From: Cytophagales bacterium
Lineage (GTDB): Bacteria; Bacteroidota; Bacteroidia; Cytophagales; Cyclobacteriaceae
Reading direction: 5' to 3'
DNA: 49,528 nt
NCBI GenBank assembly: GCA_016124425.1
Contig: WGNT01000021.1
Span: 1-49,528 of the forward strand
Part shown: piece after piece, positions 23,580 through 32,558 of the stretch
How positions within the stretch are numbered: position 1 is the first letter of the stretch
Layout of the letters: every line of letters begins with the position of its first letter
The notes under the pieces: model-generated
What the model was told of the DNA's origin: nothing
Databases searched by the model: none
Seen by the model: the letters and a program-made list of their open reading frames with translations, nothing else
Position numbers and translations under genes: made by a program

Positions 23580-26500
23580 TCACAATTTAAATTCCGAAAG
23601 CCATTTGATACCGTTTTTAATGGTTGTAACCCCATCGATTACTAATATCAAACGGTTCTTGGACTCCTTTATTTTACAGTATCTTGCCTTCTCTTGGATT
23701 TTTTTCATAATATTTCCAAAAACGGCAGATTGATAATACTTATGCCTTTCTGAAGGAACGAAATAACATTTCATTTGTTTATTTTTCAAGGTCAGTTTTT
23801 CAAAACCCAGGCGTTCCGCTAACCACCTCAGGCGAACGGTTTCGAAAAGTGCGTGTACTTCATTAGGTACCGGTCCAAACCTATCTTTGATGTTTTGTTC
23901 AAATTTCTCAAGCGCACTTTCCTCCTGGATGTTGTCAAGTTGGGAGTACAGGTTAAGGCGCTCAGAAATGTTAGACACATAGGTCTCCGGGATGAGCAGT
24001 TCAAGGTCCGTTTCGATCACGCAGTCTCTTACTAGGACCTCAACTTTTTCCTTTAGATCAACTTCAAAAAGCGCCGCAAATTCATTTTCCTTTAGTTCCT
24101 GAACGGCTTCATCCAGGATTTTATGGTACATTTCAAACCCAAGATCAGTTATGAAACCGCTTTGCTCGGCACCAAGTAGGTTGCCTGCACCTCGGATATC
24201 GAGGTCTCGCATGGCTACCTTAATACCGTCACCGAGGTCTGAAAATTCTTCCAAGGCCTCTAGGCGCTTACGGGACTCAGGAGTAAGGGTGGCCGTAGGG
24301 GGAGTCAGCAAGTAACAATAAGCCTTTTTGTTGCTTCTTCCCACCCTTCCTCTCATCTGATGGAGATCACTTACACCAAACATGTGTGCCCTATTAATAA
24401 TGATTGTATTGGCATTAGGGATATCTAATCCCGATTCTATAATATTGGTCGAAATCAGCACATCATATTCTCCTTCTATGAAGCTGATCATTATTTTTTC
24501 CAACTTTTTGCCGTCCATTTGTCCATGAGCTCCGATCACTTTGGCATCCGGCACAAGTCGAAGAATTAGGTTTGCGATGGAATCAATTTCTGCTACCCTA
24601 TTGTGAACAAAAAAGACCTGACCTCCCCGGCGAAGCTCAAAAGCAATCGCATCACGGATTACCTCCTCTTGAAACGTGTGTATTTCGGTAGTGACAGGCT
24701 GTCGGTTTGGCGGCGGTGTAGCGATGACTGACAGATCCCTCGCCCCCATGAGGGAGAAATGCAAGGTGCGCGGTATTGGCGTAGCCGTCAGGGTAAGTAC
24801 GTCAACATCAACACGCATCTGTTTTAGTTGGTCTTTTACTTTAACGCCAAATTTTTGTTCTTCGTCAATTATCAACAAGCCAAGGTCTTTGAATTTTATG
24901 TCTTTATTTACGATGCGGTGCGTACCGATAAGGATGTCGATCTCTCCGGAATTTACTTTGCGAATGATCTCTTTGATCTCTTTTGCAGTGCGAAAACGGT
25001 TGATGTAATCGATCTCTACCGGAAACTGGGCAAGTCTCTCCTTGAAGGTTTGAAAATGCTGCATTGCCAAAATGGTGGTGGGAACCAAGACAGCTACCTG
25101 TTTACGATCATTTGCTGCCTTAAATGCTGCCCGAATGGCTATTTCTGTCTTACCAAAACCAACATCCCCACACACCAAACGGTCCATTGGATGGGGTTTT
25201 TCCATGTCTTTCTTCACATCAAAAGTGGAAGCTGCTTGATCTGGAGTGTCTTCATAGATAAACGAGCTTTCAAGCTCCACCTGCAACACACTGTCGCGAG
25301 AGAACGCATGTCCAGGAGCTCCCAGCCGCTTAGAATAGAGGGCAATCAGATCTTTCGCGATGTCCTTGACTTTGCTCTTTACCTTGCGCTTTTTGTTTTC
25401 CCATTCCGGCGAACCCAGTTTTGACATCGTTGGATGGGTGCCCTCTTGACCACTGTACTTTGAAATTTTGTGTAGCGAATGAATGTTCAGGTACAATAAA
25501 TCATCATCCCGAAAAACTAAACGGATAGCCTCTTGATGTTTTCCATTGACATCTACCCGCTCCAAACCAGCAAACCTCCCTACACCATAGTCAACATGTA
25601 CAATAAAGTCTCCAGGTTGGAGACTATTCAGTTCCTTAAGTGTTAATGCCTTGGACTTACTGCTTCTCTTTTTGCTTTTGTATCGATGAAAGCGCTCAAA
25701 GATCTCATGATCTGTATAACATGCGATTTTCAACAAAGGAAAAATAAACCCGCCCCTGAGACTGAGCGGCAAAGACTGCGTCCTTAGCGTAGGGTCTAGT
25801 TCCTCTAATATATTCTTGAGCCGCTCGATTTGTTTTTCACTTTCAGAGCTGATAATGTTCATCAGACCCTGATGCTCATTGCCAAGTAAGTCAGCTACCA
25901 AAAGGTCGAAGTTTTTGTTGAAAGAAGGTTGTGGCTTCGTATCGAAAGGGAAGACCTTAGCTGGCCCTGATGTAAACACATGGCCAAACTCCACTTTTCT
26001 AAAGGAGGCTGTCTTTTCTAAAAAACCTTTTTTATCATCAAAAAGACGACTGGGATGCATCAGTAGCGTTGCATTGACAGCATTTTTTTGTCCCAATGCA
26101 TCATGCCTATGCAGTGCCCGTTCGTAAAGTTCCTGAATTTGACCTAACGCATGCGTCTGATCCTTAAACCATATGTACGATTCTTTGGGCAGAAATTCCA
26201 ACATGGATTGCCTTACCTCATCTAGCAGCCGTGTCTGCATATTCGGAATGATGCTTATTTCGGTAATCGCATCAAGCGAAAGCTGTGTCTCCGCATCGAA
26301 AGTACGGATGCTTTCTATTTCCTTTCCAAAAAGCTCGATTCTGTAAGGCAGTTCATTAGCAAACGAGAATACATCAATGATTCCTCCTCGAATGGCAAAC
26401 TGGCCTGCTTCGTACACAAAGTCTGATTTTTCGAAGTCGTAGGTAATAAGCAATTCTTCGATAAATGGAAGATCGATCTTTTCGCCCACCTTCACGGCAA

Positions 26501-26933
26501 ACGTATTGTCTTTTAGGCTTTTTTTGTTTACAACCTTCTCATATATAGCCTCGGGATAGGTCACGATCACGTAACTTGAAGCCTCCTTACCGGCTATTGT
26601 ATTCAAAAGTTCTGCCCGCATAAGGACGTTCGCATTGTCCAGATCGTCATACTGATAGGGTTTTTTTACCGACGCCGGAAAGAACAAAGGCTCAATGTCC
26701 AACGTCAATGCTTCCAAATCGCCCAACAGATAGGCTGCCTCTTCCTTGTCGTGTGCCATGATAACGTGGACTCCGCCGATAACTCTAACGACTGAGTGTA
26801 CGACAATCATGTCAGCACTTCCGGAGAGGCCCCTGAACTGAAAAGTGCGATGGCTGCCTGTTCGGAGCTCTTCGTGAAGGGTTTTTATGAATGGATCCTG
26901 ATCAAACAGGGTAATGAAGGCTTGTTTATCCAA
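23580..26933 (-). CDS. mfd: Transcription-repair coupling factor Mfd
   Basis: A 1117-residue translocase that removes stalled RNA polymerase at DNA lesions and recruits the UvrA repair enzymes. The N-terminal UvrB-like region includes FRGLSGSADMIVV and QFAIRGGIIDVFSF. The polymerase-interacting domain begins at LQPGDFIVHVDYGVGRF. The RecG-like motor has Walker A GDVGFGKTE, DEEQ, TATPIPRT and the helicase motif QMRGRVGRS, and the TRCF C-terminal domain closes the protein. Length is close to E. coli Mfd (1148). Single gene with no obvious operon partner. Confidence 0.97.
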   Translation of the reverse strand: MDKQAFITLFDQDPFIKTLHEELRTGSHRTFQFRGLSGSADMIVVHSVVRVIGGVHVIMAHDKEEAAYLLGDLEALTLDIEPLFFPASVKKPYQYDDLDNANVLMRAELLNTIAGKEASSYVIVTYPEAIYEKVVNKKSLKDNTFAVKVGEKIDLPFIEELLITYDFEKSDFVYEAGQFAIRGGIIDVFSFANELPYRIELFGKEIESIRTFDAETQLSLDAITEISIIPNMQTRLLDEVRQSMLEFLPKESYIWFKDQTHALGQIQELYERALHRHDALGQKNAVNATLLMHPSRLFDDKKGFLEKTASFRKVEFGHVFTSGPAKVFPFDTKPQPSFNKNFDLLVADLLGNEHQGLMNIISSESEKQIERLKNILEELDPTLRTQSLPLSLRGGFIFPLLKIACYTDHEIFERFHRYKSKKRSSKSKALTLKELNSLQPGDFIVHVDYGVGRFAGLERVDVNGKHQEAIRLVFRDDDLLYLNIHSLHKISKYSGQEGTHPTMSKLGSPEWENKKRKVKSKVKDIAKDLIALYSKRLGAPGHAFSRDSVLQVELESSFIYEDTPDQAASTFDVKKDMEKPHPMDRLVCGDVGFGKTEIAIRAAFKAANDRKQVAVLVPTTILAMQHFQTFKERLAQFPVEIDYINRFRTAKEIKEIIRKVNSGEIDILIGTHRIVNKDIKFKDLGLLIIDEEQKFGVKVKDQLKQMRVDVDVLTLTATPIPRTLHFSLMGARDLSVIATPPPNRQPVTTEIHTFQEEVIRDAIAFELRRGGQVFFVHNRVAEIDSIANLILRLVPDAKVIGAHGQMDGKKLEKIMISFIEGEYDVLISTNIIESGLDIPNANTIIINRAHMFGVSDLHQMRGRVGRSNKKAYCYLLTPPTATLTPESRKRLEALEEFSDLGDGIKVAMRDLDIRGAGNLLGAEQSGFITDLGFEMYHKILDEAVQELKENEFAALFEVDLKEKVEVLVRDCVIETDLELLIPETYVSNISERLNLYSQLDNIQEESALEKFEQNIKDRFGPVPNEVHALFETVRLRWLAERLGFEKLTLKNKQMKCYFVPSERHKYYQSAVFGNIMKKIQEKARYCKIKESKNRLILVIDGVTTIKNGIKWLSEFKL

Positions 26934-27152
26934 AGCTTAACTTAAATAAAGGTGAAGCGGATGTCAGAAAATACTCCTAGAGACGCTAGGTTGCAACTCA
27001 AACAGGACCAAATCCCAACAACCTAAAGGGGGGCCGTTTTGGGAACGTAAAAATACAATTTATTTAGGTTTTAAAAGGCCGTAATACGATTAAGTTGGTA
27101 TTGCGGATGAACCATCAGACTCGATTTTTGTTTTACATCCAAACAAACATGC

Positions 27153-27764
27153 ATGGTTTCTGAAAATAAAACACACTGGTTTACCCGCATAGAGAATATG
27201 CATCCCTACCAGACGATGATGTATTTGGGGATGGTAGGCAGCGGGTTGATTTTTTCGTTTCTGTTAGTCGCATTTTTACTTTCCCAAGCCACGTTCTCCT
27301 TTTTCAATCCGCTATACTTTCCCAAATTTTTTGTAGTAAGCTCCTTCGTCTTGTTGCTGAGCGCGTATACGGCATCCCAGATCGTTCCTCAGTATTGCTT
27401 GGATCAAACAGTGAAAGTTAGGCAATATTTGTGGGCAACACTTTTACTGGGTTTGGGCTTCACCGGTTTTCAACTGCTCGGATGGAAGGAGTTGGCGGAT
27501 AATGGCATTAATTTTCAAGGATTACCATCTGGAAGCTTTCTTTATGTATTGAGCGGAATCCATATCGTCCACTTAGTGGGAGCGATGGTTTTTGCGGGGA
27601 AGCTTATTTACAAGGTTCGTGCCTGCGAAAAGGACCATGTCCGTAATTTAATTTTTCTTTCCAACCCATTTGACAAAATGGTCTTCCGGCTCTTTGCTAC
27701 CTACTGGAAGTTTATGGATTTAATATGGATCATTCTCTTTTTTACGTTGATCTGGGTGATCTGA
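27153..27764 (+). CDS. Heme-copper oxidase subunit III-like protein
   Basis: A 203-residue protein with five hydrophobic segments that matches cytochrome c/quinol oxidase subunit III: YLGMVGSGLIFSF in the first, LGFTGFQLLGWKEL near 107, and SGIHIVHLVGAMVF around 134-147, the typical histidine-containing helix, then YWKFMDLIWIILF. It belongs to the five-helix type. Subunits I and II are not in the window, so it is either an orphan copy or serves an oxidase encoded elsewhere. An in-frame ATG at 27153 directly precedes the conserved sequence. No operon with hflK is certain: 128 bases and a candidate promoter intervene. Confidence 0.85.
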   Translation: MVSENKTHWFTRIENMHPYQTMMYLGMVGSGLIFSFLLVAFLLSQATFSFFNPLYFPKFFVVSSFVLLLSAYTASQIVPQYCLDQTVKVRQYLWATLLLGLGFTGFQLLGWKELADNGINFQGLPSGSFLYVLSGIHIVHLVGAMVFAGKLIYKVRACEKDHVRNLIFLSNPFDKMVFRLFATYWKFMDLIWIILFFTLIWVI

Positions 27765-27828
27765 ACCATGTTTTTTTGGTACTCTCCGGTGGAGGTAGAA
27801 TATTACGGTAACTTCATCGGGGTTTCGG

Positions 27829-27858
27829 TTGGAATAGGGTTATGCCGTGTTAACTTTA
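27829..27858 (+). promoter_or_regulatory. Candidate promoter of hflK-hflC
   Basis: TTG (27829-27831), exactly 19 bases, then TAACTTTA (27851-27858), one mismatch from TAnnTTTG. The leader to hflK would be about 28 bases. Confidence 0.55.
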
Positions 27859-27892
27859 CAGTATTGATTTAAACTAAAATAAAAAAATAAGA

Positions 27893-28873
27893 ATGGCACA
27901 AGAACAATATGAAATCAATATAAATCCAGACTGGATAAAAAAATATCTTGTCAAAATTATTATCGGGATTGTTGCGGTGGTCATTTTAGGTACGGCTATT
28001 AAGACTGTCGGTCCAGAGGAAGAAGGTGTCGTCATTCAGTTAGGGCAGTATGACAGAACAGTTCAGCCCGGATTGAATTTTATCATTCCATTTGTAGAAA
28101 CTATGTATAAAATCCCCGTTCAGCGCCAGCTTAAGCAGGAGTTTGGGTTCAGGACATCGGACCTTTCCAACCCGTCGGAGTACGCCAAAACGGGATACGG
28201 TGACGAAAGCATGATGCTGACGGGGGATCTTAACCTGACCGATGTTGAATGGGTAATCCAATACCGGATCGTTAATTCATACAACTTTCTTTTCAGGGTA
28301 AGAAACGCCGAAAAAACGCTCAAAGATATGTCCGAAGCAGCAATGCGGAAGATTGTCGGAGACAGGACAGTAAATGAAGTACTAACTGTTGGTAGACAAG
28401 AAATAGCTACCAGTGTCGAGGTATTGCTTCAAGAAATGTGCGATGAATACGAAAACGGAATCCGGATCGACCAAGTAGTACTTCAGGATGTAAACCCGCC
28501 AGAACCGGTAAAGCCTTCTTTCAATGCTGTAAATGAGGCACAACAGGAGCGGGAAACGCTCATTAACCAAGCAGAAGCCGAATATAACCGGGTAATCCCA
28601 CGGGCGAGGGGTGAAGCATCGGAGACAATACAGCTCGCGGAGGCGTATGCCCTAAATAGGGTAAACCGCGCTAAAGGAGAAGCAGATAGATTTAATTCAA
28701 TCTACGAAGCCTACATCAAGGCCCCAGAGGTAACAAAGCAACGCATATATCTGGAAACCATGGAAAGGGTGCTTCCAAAGATAGGCAATAAGATCATTAC
28801 CGACGATAAAGGGAGTAATGTGTTGCCACTATTAAACCTAAATCAAGCCACACCTACAAAAATTAATCCATGA
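27893..28873 (+). CDS. hflK: FtsH protease activity modulator HflK
   Basis: A 326-residue SPFH/band-7 protein. After one membrane segment (about 18-40) it has the family start KTVGPEEEGVVIQLGQYDRTVQPGLNF and a long helical region rich in Glu, Arg and Ala with AEAEYNRVIPRARGEAS. HflK with HflC forms a large membrane complex around FtsH and restrains its proteolysis. The hflC start overlaps its stop by 4 bases, which fits stoichiometric production. Confidence 0.94.
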   Translation: MAQEQYEININPDWIKKYLVKIIIGIVAVVILGTAIKTVGPEEEGVVIQLGQYDRTVQPGLNFIIPFVETMYKIPVQRQLKQEFGFRTSDLSNPSEYAKTGYGDESMMLTGDLNLTDVEWVIQYRIVNSYNFLFRVRNAEKTLKDMSEAAMRKIVGDRTVNEVLTVGRQEIATSVEVLLQEMCDEYENGIRIDQVVLQDVNPPEPVKPSFNAVNEAQQERETLINQAEAEYNRVIPRARGEASETIQLAEAYALNRVNRAKGEADRFNSIYEAYIKAPEVTKQRIYLETMERVLPKIGNKIITDDKGSNVLPLLNLNQATPTKINP

Positions 28874-29808
28874 AAAAGAGCGCAATAGGATACATTATCG
28901 TGGTTGTAGTAGTACTGATCACCTTGAGCGATACAGTGTTTATTTTGGATGAAACCCAACAAGCCATTGTAACCCAGTTTGGAAAGCCAGTGGGTGAGCC
29001 TAGATCTACTCCGGGTCTGAATTTCAAGACTCCCTTTATTCAAAAGACCCAGTTTTTTGACAAAAGATACCTTGAATGGGATGGAAACAAGAACCAAGTC
29101 CCAACCAAGGACAAGAAGTTTATATTCGTAGATACCTACGCACGGTGGCAAATCACAAATCCGCTGCAGTTCTTTATCAGACTGCGGGACGAGCGGTCTG
29201 CACAGTCTAGGCTCGATGATATTTTGGATGGCGAAACTCGGAATGCCATAGCCAGCAACGAATTGCTGGATATCGTGCGGTCTTCGAACAGGGATCCCGA
29301 AATTACCGAAGAATTTATGGAGCAGATCGAAGTGCTTGAGGATATTAGCGTTGGGAGAGCGGCTATAGAGAAAATAGTCCTTGAAAAGGCAAATGAAAGG
29401 TGTGCTGATTTGGGAGTTAGGATTCTAGACTTCAGGTTCAAGCGTATGAATTACGTCGATGAGGTCAGGGATAGAGTCTATGATCGGATGATCAGTGAAA
29501 GAAACCGTATAGCGGATCAGTTTCGGTCTGAAGGTCAGGGAGAGGCACGTGTTATCGAAGGAAATAAAGAGCTAGACCTTGCACTTATTCAATCGGAAGC
29601 CTATCAAAGGGCGGAGGAGATTCGTGGAAAAGCAGATGCGGAAGCCTCCGAAATCTATGCCTCCGTATTCAATAGAAACAGGCAGTCTATCGATCTATAC
29701 CGTTTCCTGAGAACCATGGAGGCTTTTGAGAAATCCCTTGATGAAAATACCAGTTTGGTTATATCCTCGGACAGCGAACTTTTCAGGTACTTAAAACAAC
29801 TTGATTAA
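28870..29808 (+). CDS. hflC: FtsH protease activity modulator HflC
   Basis: A 312-residue SPFH protein with an N-terminal membrane segment (residues ~5-22), then FILDETQQAIVTQFGKPVGEP and a helical region with RMISERNRIADQFRSEGQGEA. Partner of HflK. Its transcript ends in the hairpin at 29817-29853. The FtsH gene itself is not in this window. Confidence 0.94.
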   Translation: MKKSAIGYIIVVVVVLITLSDTVFILDETQQAIVTQFGKPVGEPRSTPGLNFKTPFIQKTQFFDKRYLEWDGNKNQVPTKDKKFIFVDTYARWQITNPLQFFIRLRDERSAQSRLDDILDGETRNAIASNELLDIVRSSNRDPEITEEFMEQIEVLEDISVGRAAIEKIVLEKANERCADLGVRILDFRFKRMNYVDEVRDRVYDRMISERNRIADQFRSEGQGEARVIEGNKELDLALIQSEAYQRAEEIRGKADAEASEIYASVFNRNRQSIDLYRFLRTMEAFEKSLDENTSLVISSDSELFRYLKQLD

Positions 29809-29816
29809 CGTGTAAG

Positions 29817-29857
29817 AAGGATGATTCCCCAAGCCGAAAAGGGAATCATCCTTTTTG
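29817..29857 (+). terminator. Rho-independent terminator after hflC
   Basis: AAGGATGATTCCC pairs with GGGAATCATCCTT across an 11-base loop and is followed by a T-run (CCTTTTTG). Confidence 0.88.
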
Positions 29858-30002
29858 TATTCTTAAATTTATGTCTTGGAAATCAAGCTTATGATAAACA
29901 TTTGGTAATGAGTTGTCTCTGCTATGGTTCTCGTATAGTGACGGGGTATTGGGTCCAAAAGCGGAAGACACGTTACAACCGCTGACAGAAAACGTTAAAC
30001 AC

Positions 30003-30452
30003 ATGAAGATCACAATAGCTACCAAGGTGGGTCAATCCCTTTCCGACGTGAAGCTAGGTTTTGACAAAGACCTCTTTTCAGCACTTAGTCCCCCGTTTCC
30101 ACCCGTGAAGCTCCTACGATTTGATGGATCCAAAAAAGGAGATATTGTCAGCTTAGAGTTGGATTTTTTCCTGTTCAAACAGGTTTGGACGAGTGAGATT
30201 ACGGACGATAACGATCAGGAGCATGAGTTTTACTTTGTAGATAAAGGTGTAAAGCTCCCGTTCTTTCTCGGTGCTTGGGAACATAAGCACCGCATTATAC
30301 ATCTGGGAAATTCACAGACTGAAATAAGGGATGAAATTTCCTTTCAGGGGTCTTGGAAGGTATTGACACCCCTGTTATATCCGGTTCTATACCTTCAGTT
30401 TCTATACAGAAAACCAATCTATAAGCGCATCTTTGCAGCTAGGCGGACCTAG
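30003..30452 (+). CDS. SRPBCC-fold ligand-binding protein
   Basis: A 149-residue protein from the ATG at 30003 (MKITIATKVGQS). A longer frame opens at 29913, but its first 30 residues lack family resemblance. The pattern fits the SRPBCC / polyketide-cyclase-like superfamily: VGQSLSDVKLGFDKDLF, LLRFDGSKKGDIVSLELDF, then strand-rich WTSEITDDNDQEHEFYFVDKG and a C-terminal helix with YRKPIYKRIF. Members bind hydrophobic ligands. Nothing in the context shows which. It is convergent with the Fur gene, 14 bases away. Confidence 0.75.
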   Translation: MKITIATKVGQSLSDVKLGFDKDLFSALSPPFPPVKLLRFDGSKKGDIVSLELDFFLFKQVWTSEITDDNDQEHEFYFVDKGVKLPFFLGAWEHKHRIIHLGNSQTEIRDEISFQGSWKVLTPLLYPVLYLQFLYRKPIYKRIFAARRT

Positions 30453-30466
30453 ACTAACTCGCGTAA

Positions 30467-30937
30467 TCATACAAGGGTCAGATTTTCGCAGTTGGGTAAC
30501 TTGCAGTCGCCATAGAGAACAAGGGAATGGCTGGTTATCGAAGATACAAATTCCTTACCCATGGCATCCTTTATCAGATTGATTCGTTCATCGGAAAACT
30601 CTTTGATTTTTCTGCATTGATTGCAGACGTAGTGGTCGTGGTGTTTGTAGGTCAATGCCTGTTCGTAAAGGGCGACTTTATCCTTGAATTGATGCTTCAC
30701 CGCTAAACCACATTCAACAAGAAGGTCCAATGTGTTGTATATTGTCGCGCGACTTATTGAGTACCCTTTGTTTCTCATTAACAAAAACAATCCCTCAACA
30801 TCAATATGTTCATCCTGTGGAAGTGCATAAAGCTCGTCAATTACCGAGAATCTTTCAGGGGTTTTGCGACTGCCTTGGCGGAGTAGATAATTTTCAAAAA
30901 TCTTTTTTGCTTTTTCAATAAGTGACTTTTCTGCCAT
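30467..30937 (-). CDS. Fur family metal-responsive transcriptional regulator
   Basis: A 156-residue Fur-type repressor. The winged-helix part has KGYSISRATIYNTLDLLVECGL (about 58-79) and the dimer/metal part has YKHHDHYVCNQCRKIKEF. Structural zinc cysteines are Cys105, Cys108, Cys145 and Cys150. Whether it senses iron, zinc or peroxide cannot be told. No neighbouring metal-transport genes are present to suggest a regulon. Confidence 0.92.
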   Translation of the reverse strand: MAEKSLIEKAKKIFENYLLRQGSRKTPERFSVIDELYALPQDEHIDVEGLFLLMRNKGYSISRATIYNTLDLLVECGLAVKHQFKDKVALYEQALTYKHHDHYVCNQCRKIKEFSDERINLIKDAMGKEFVSSITSHSLVLYGDCKLPNCENLTLV

Positions 30938-31144
30938 AATGCTTAATTCTGGAGATTAAATATGCAGTATTTTTTAGATTAATTCAAATTAAGCCAGCAT
31001 TCCAAGTGAAAATTGCCCTTTATTTGTTGGAATTCTAAATTGGGAAAAGATAAACGAAAAGTTCACTAAACTTTCTACAGGTTTCAATTAGGACTCAATT
31101 TTATTTTTTAACTTAACAAAATATTGGAGAAGCCACTTACGCGT

Positions 31145-32395
31145 ATGCACCCTTTCAACCGGTTATTTGTTTTATTCTTTTTTATCGGAAGTGTTTCCTT
31201 CGCGCAGGTTCCGGGGTTTTATATGAAAAAGGAATCTAGACGGGTAAAGGTACCTTTCATTGATTCCAATAGCCTTGTGATTATACCAGTATCCATCAAT
31301 GATGGCCCGCCGGTTAATTTCCTCTTTGATACCGGCGTCAAATCCAACATTTTCTTTAGTAGGACAATAGCCGATGAACTTGGGATGCAATACACCCGAA
31401 AGCTAAACTTGGTAGGCGCAGATGGGCAGACGGTGCTTAGCGCTTCTGTGTCTCCGAACAACTTTTTTGACCTAGGTGATATAGAAGGGATTTACCAGGC
31501 TATCCTCGTTCTGGATGAAGATTTTCTAGAACTTGAAAAGGTTATCGGCATCCCGATCTATGGGGTTATAGGGCATGAATTTTTTAAAAATAACCCCATC
31601 AAAATTGATTATGACAATACAACGTTAACGTTCTACAAAACGTCAGCCCTGAAATGGAAACCTTTTGGATTCCGGTCAATGCCTATAGAGATGGTCGGCA
31701 GTAAGCCCTATATTACAACGAAGATCCGTCAGGTTAAGGGAAGGGAATTGGAAGCAAAGCTGTTAATTGATACAGGTGCAAATCACGGCTTATTGTTAAA
31801 CAGAGAGACCTCAGATGAGATCGTATTGCCCCCGCTTACCATAGAAACGGATCTTGGAAGGTCTCTTGGTGGGGATTTGTTTGGCTTAGTAGGCAGGGTC
31901 AGGAGAGTGGATATACAAGGTCTCAAATTCAGAAACGTTGTTACTTCTTACCCTGATCAAACGGAATTTTCAGATGTTATTGTGGAAACAGGAAGACAGG
32001 GAAGCATAGGTTCTGAGTTACTCAACAGGGTTAAGCTGATTTTGGATTATCCAAGAGAGCGTTTGCTTTTTAAAAAAGGTGCAAAATTTAGCGAACAATT
32101 CGATTACGACATGAGCGGAATGATGGTTCGAGTCTTTTCGGCAGAAGAAAAGCGGTTCTACGTGAGTCAGGTAAGAGAGAACTCTCCTTCCGGAAAATCG
32201 GGGGTTCAGCTCTATGATGAGATTACCGCAATCAATAAAATACCCTCTTTTTTTTGGGAGTTGGCAGACATAACCAAACTGCTTCGATCTGAGGAAGGTA
32301 AAGTAATCACCCTCGATATCCTCCGGGGCACAGGAAACGAGGAAGATCCGCCTGAGAGCCTAAGACTTACCTTTGTCTTGGAAAAACAGTTGTAA
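31145..32395 (+). CDS. Retropepsin-like aspartyl protease with PDZ domain
   Basis: A 416-residue secreted or periplasmic protein from ATG 31145, which gives a good signal peptide ending SFAQ; a TTG at 31124 would add seven residues. Two retropepsin half-sites are visible: FLFDTGVKSN (about 63-72) and LLIDTGANHG (about 208-217). A PDZ domain (about 320-410) contains YVSQVRENSPSGKSGVQLYDEI. This two-site plus PDZ architecture is common in Bacteroidota, but substrates are unknown. Monocistronic. Confidence 0.88.
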   Translation: MHPFNRLFVLFFFIGSVSFAQVPGFYMKKESRRVKVPFIDSNSLVIIPVSINDGPPVNFLFDTGVKSNIFFSRTIADELGMQYTRKLNLVGADGQTVLSASVSPNNFFDLGDIEGIYQAILVLDEDFLELEKVIGIPIYGVIGHEFFKNNPIKIDYDNTTLTFYKTSALKWKPFGFRSMPIEMVGSKPYITTKIRQVKGRELEAKLLIDTGANHGLLLNRETSDEIVLPPLTIETDLGRSLGGDLFGLVGRVRRVDIQGLKFRNVVTSYPDQTEFSDVIVETGRQGSIGSELLNRVKLILDYPRERLLFKKGAKFSEQFDYDMSGMMVRVFSAEEKRFYVSQVRENSPSGKSGVQLYDEITAINKIPSFFWELADITKLLRSEEGKVITLDILRGTGNEEDPPESLRLTFVLEKQL

Positions 32396-32558
32396 GTTTT
32401 AAAAATACCTCAAAAAATTATAGTTCGGTTTACAATCGACATTTTTGTCATGACAAACGACATCTCCCGTAATTATATTTCTATTATATTTGGGAAAATC
32501 TTGATAAATCGGTTCCAATTAGCTTTTTCAAGGATTCGGGTTAATTTTGGTGGTGTTC

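Noticed and set aside
24828-25424. 198-codon open frame on the plus strand
   Set aside because: Lies wholly antisense to mfd; its translation has no family resemblance and follows from codon bias of the real gene.
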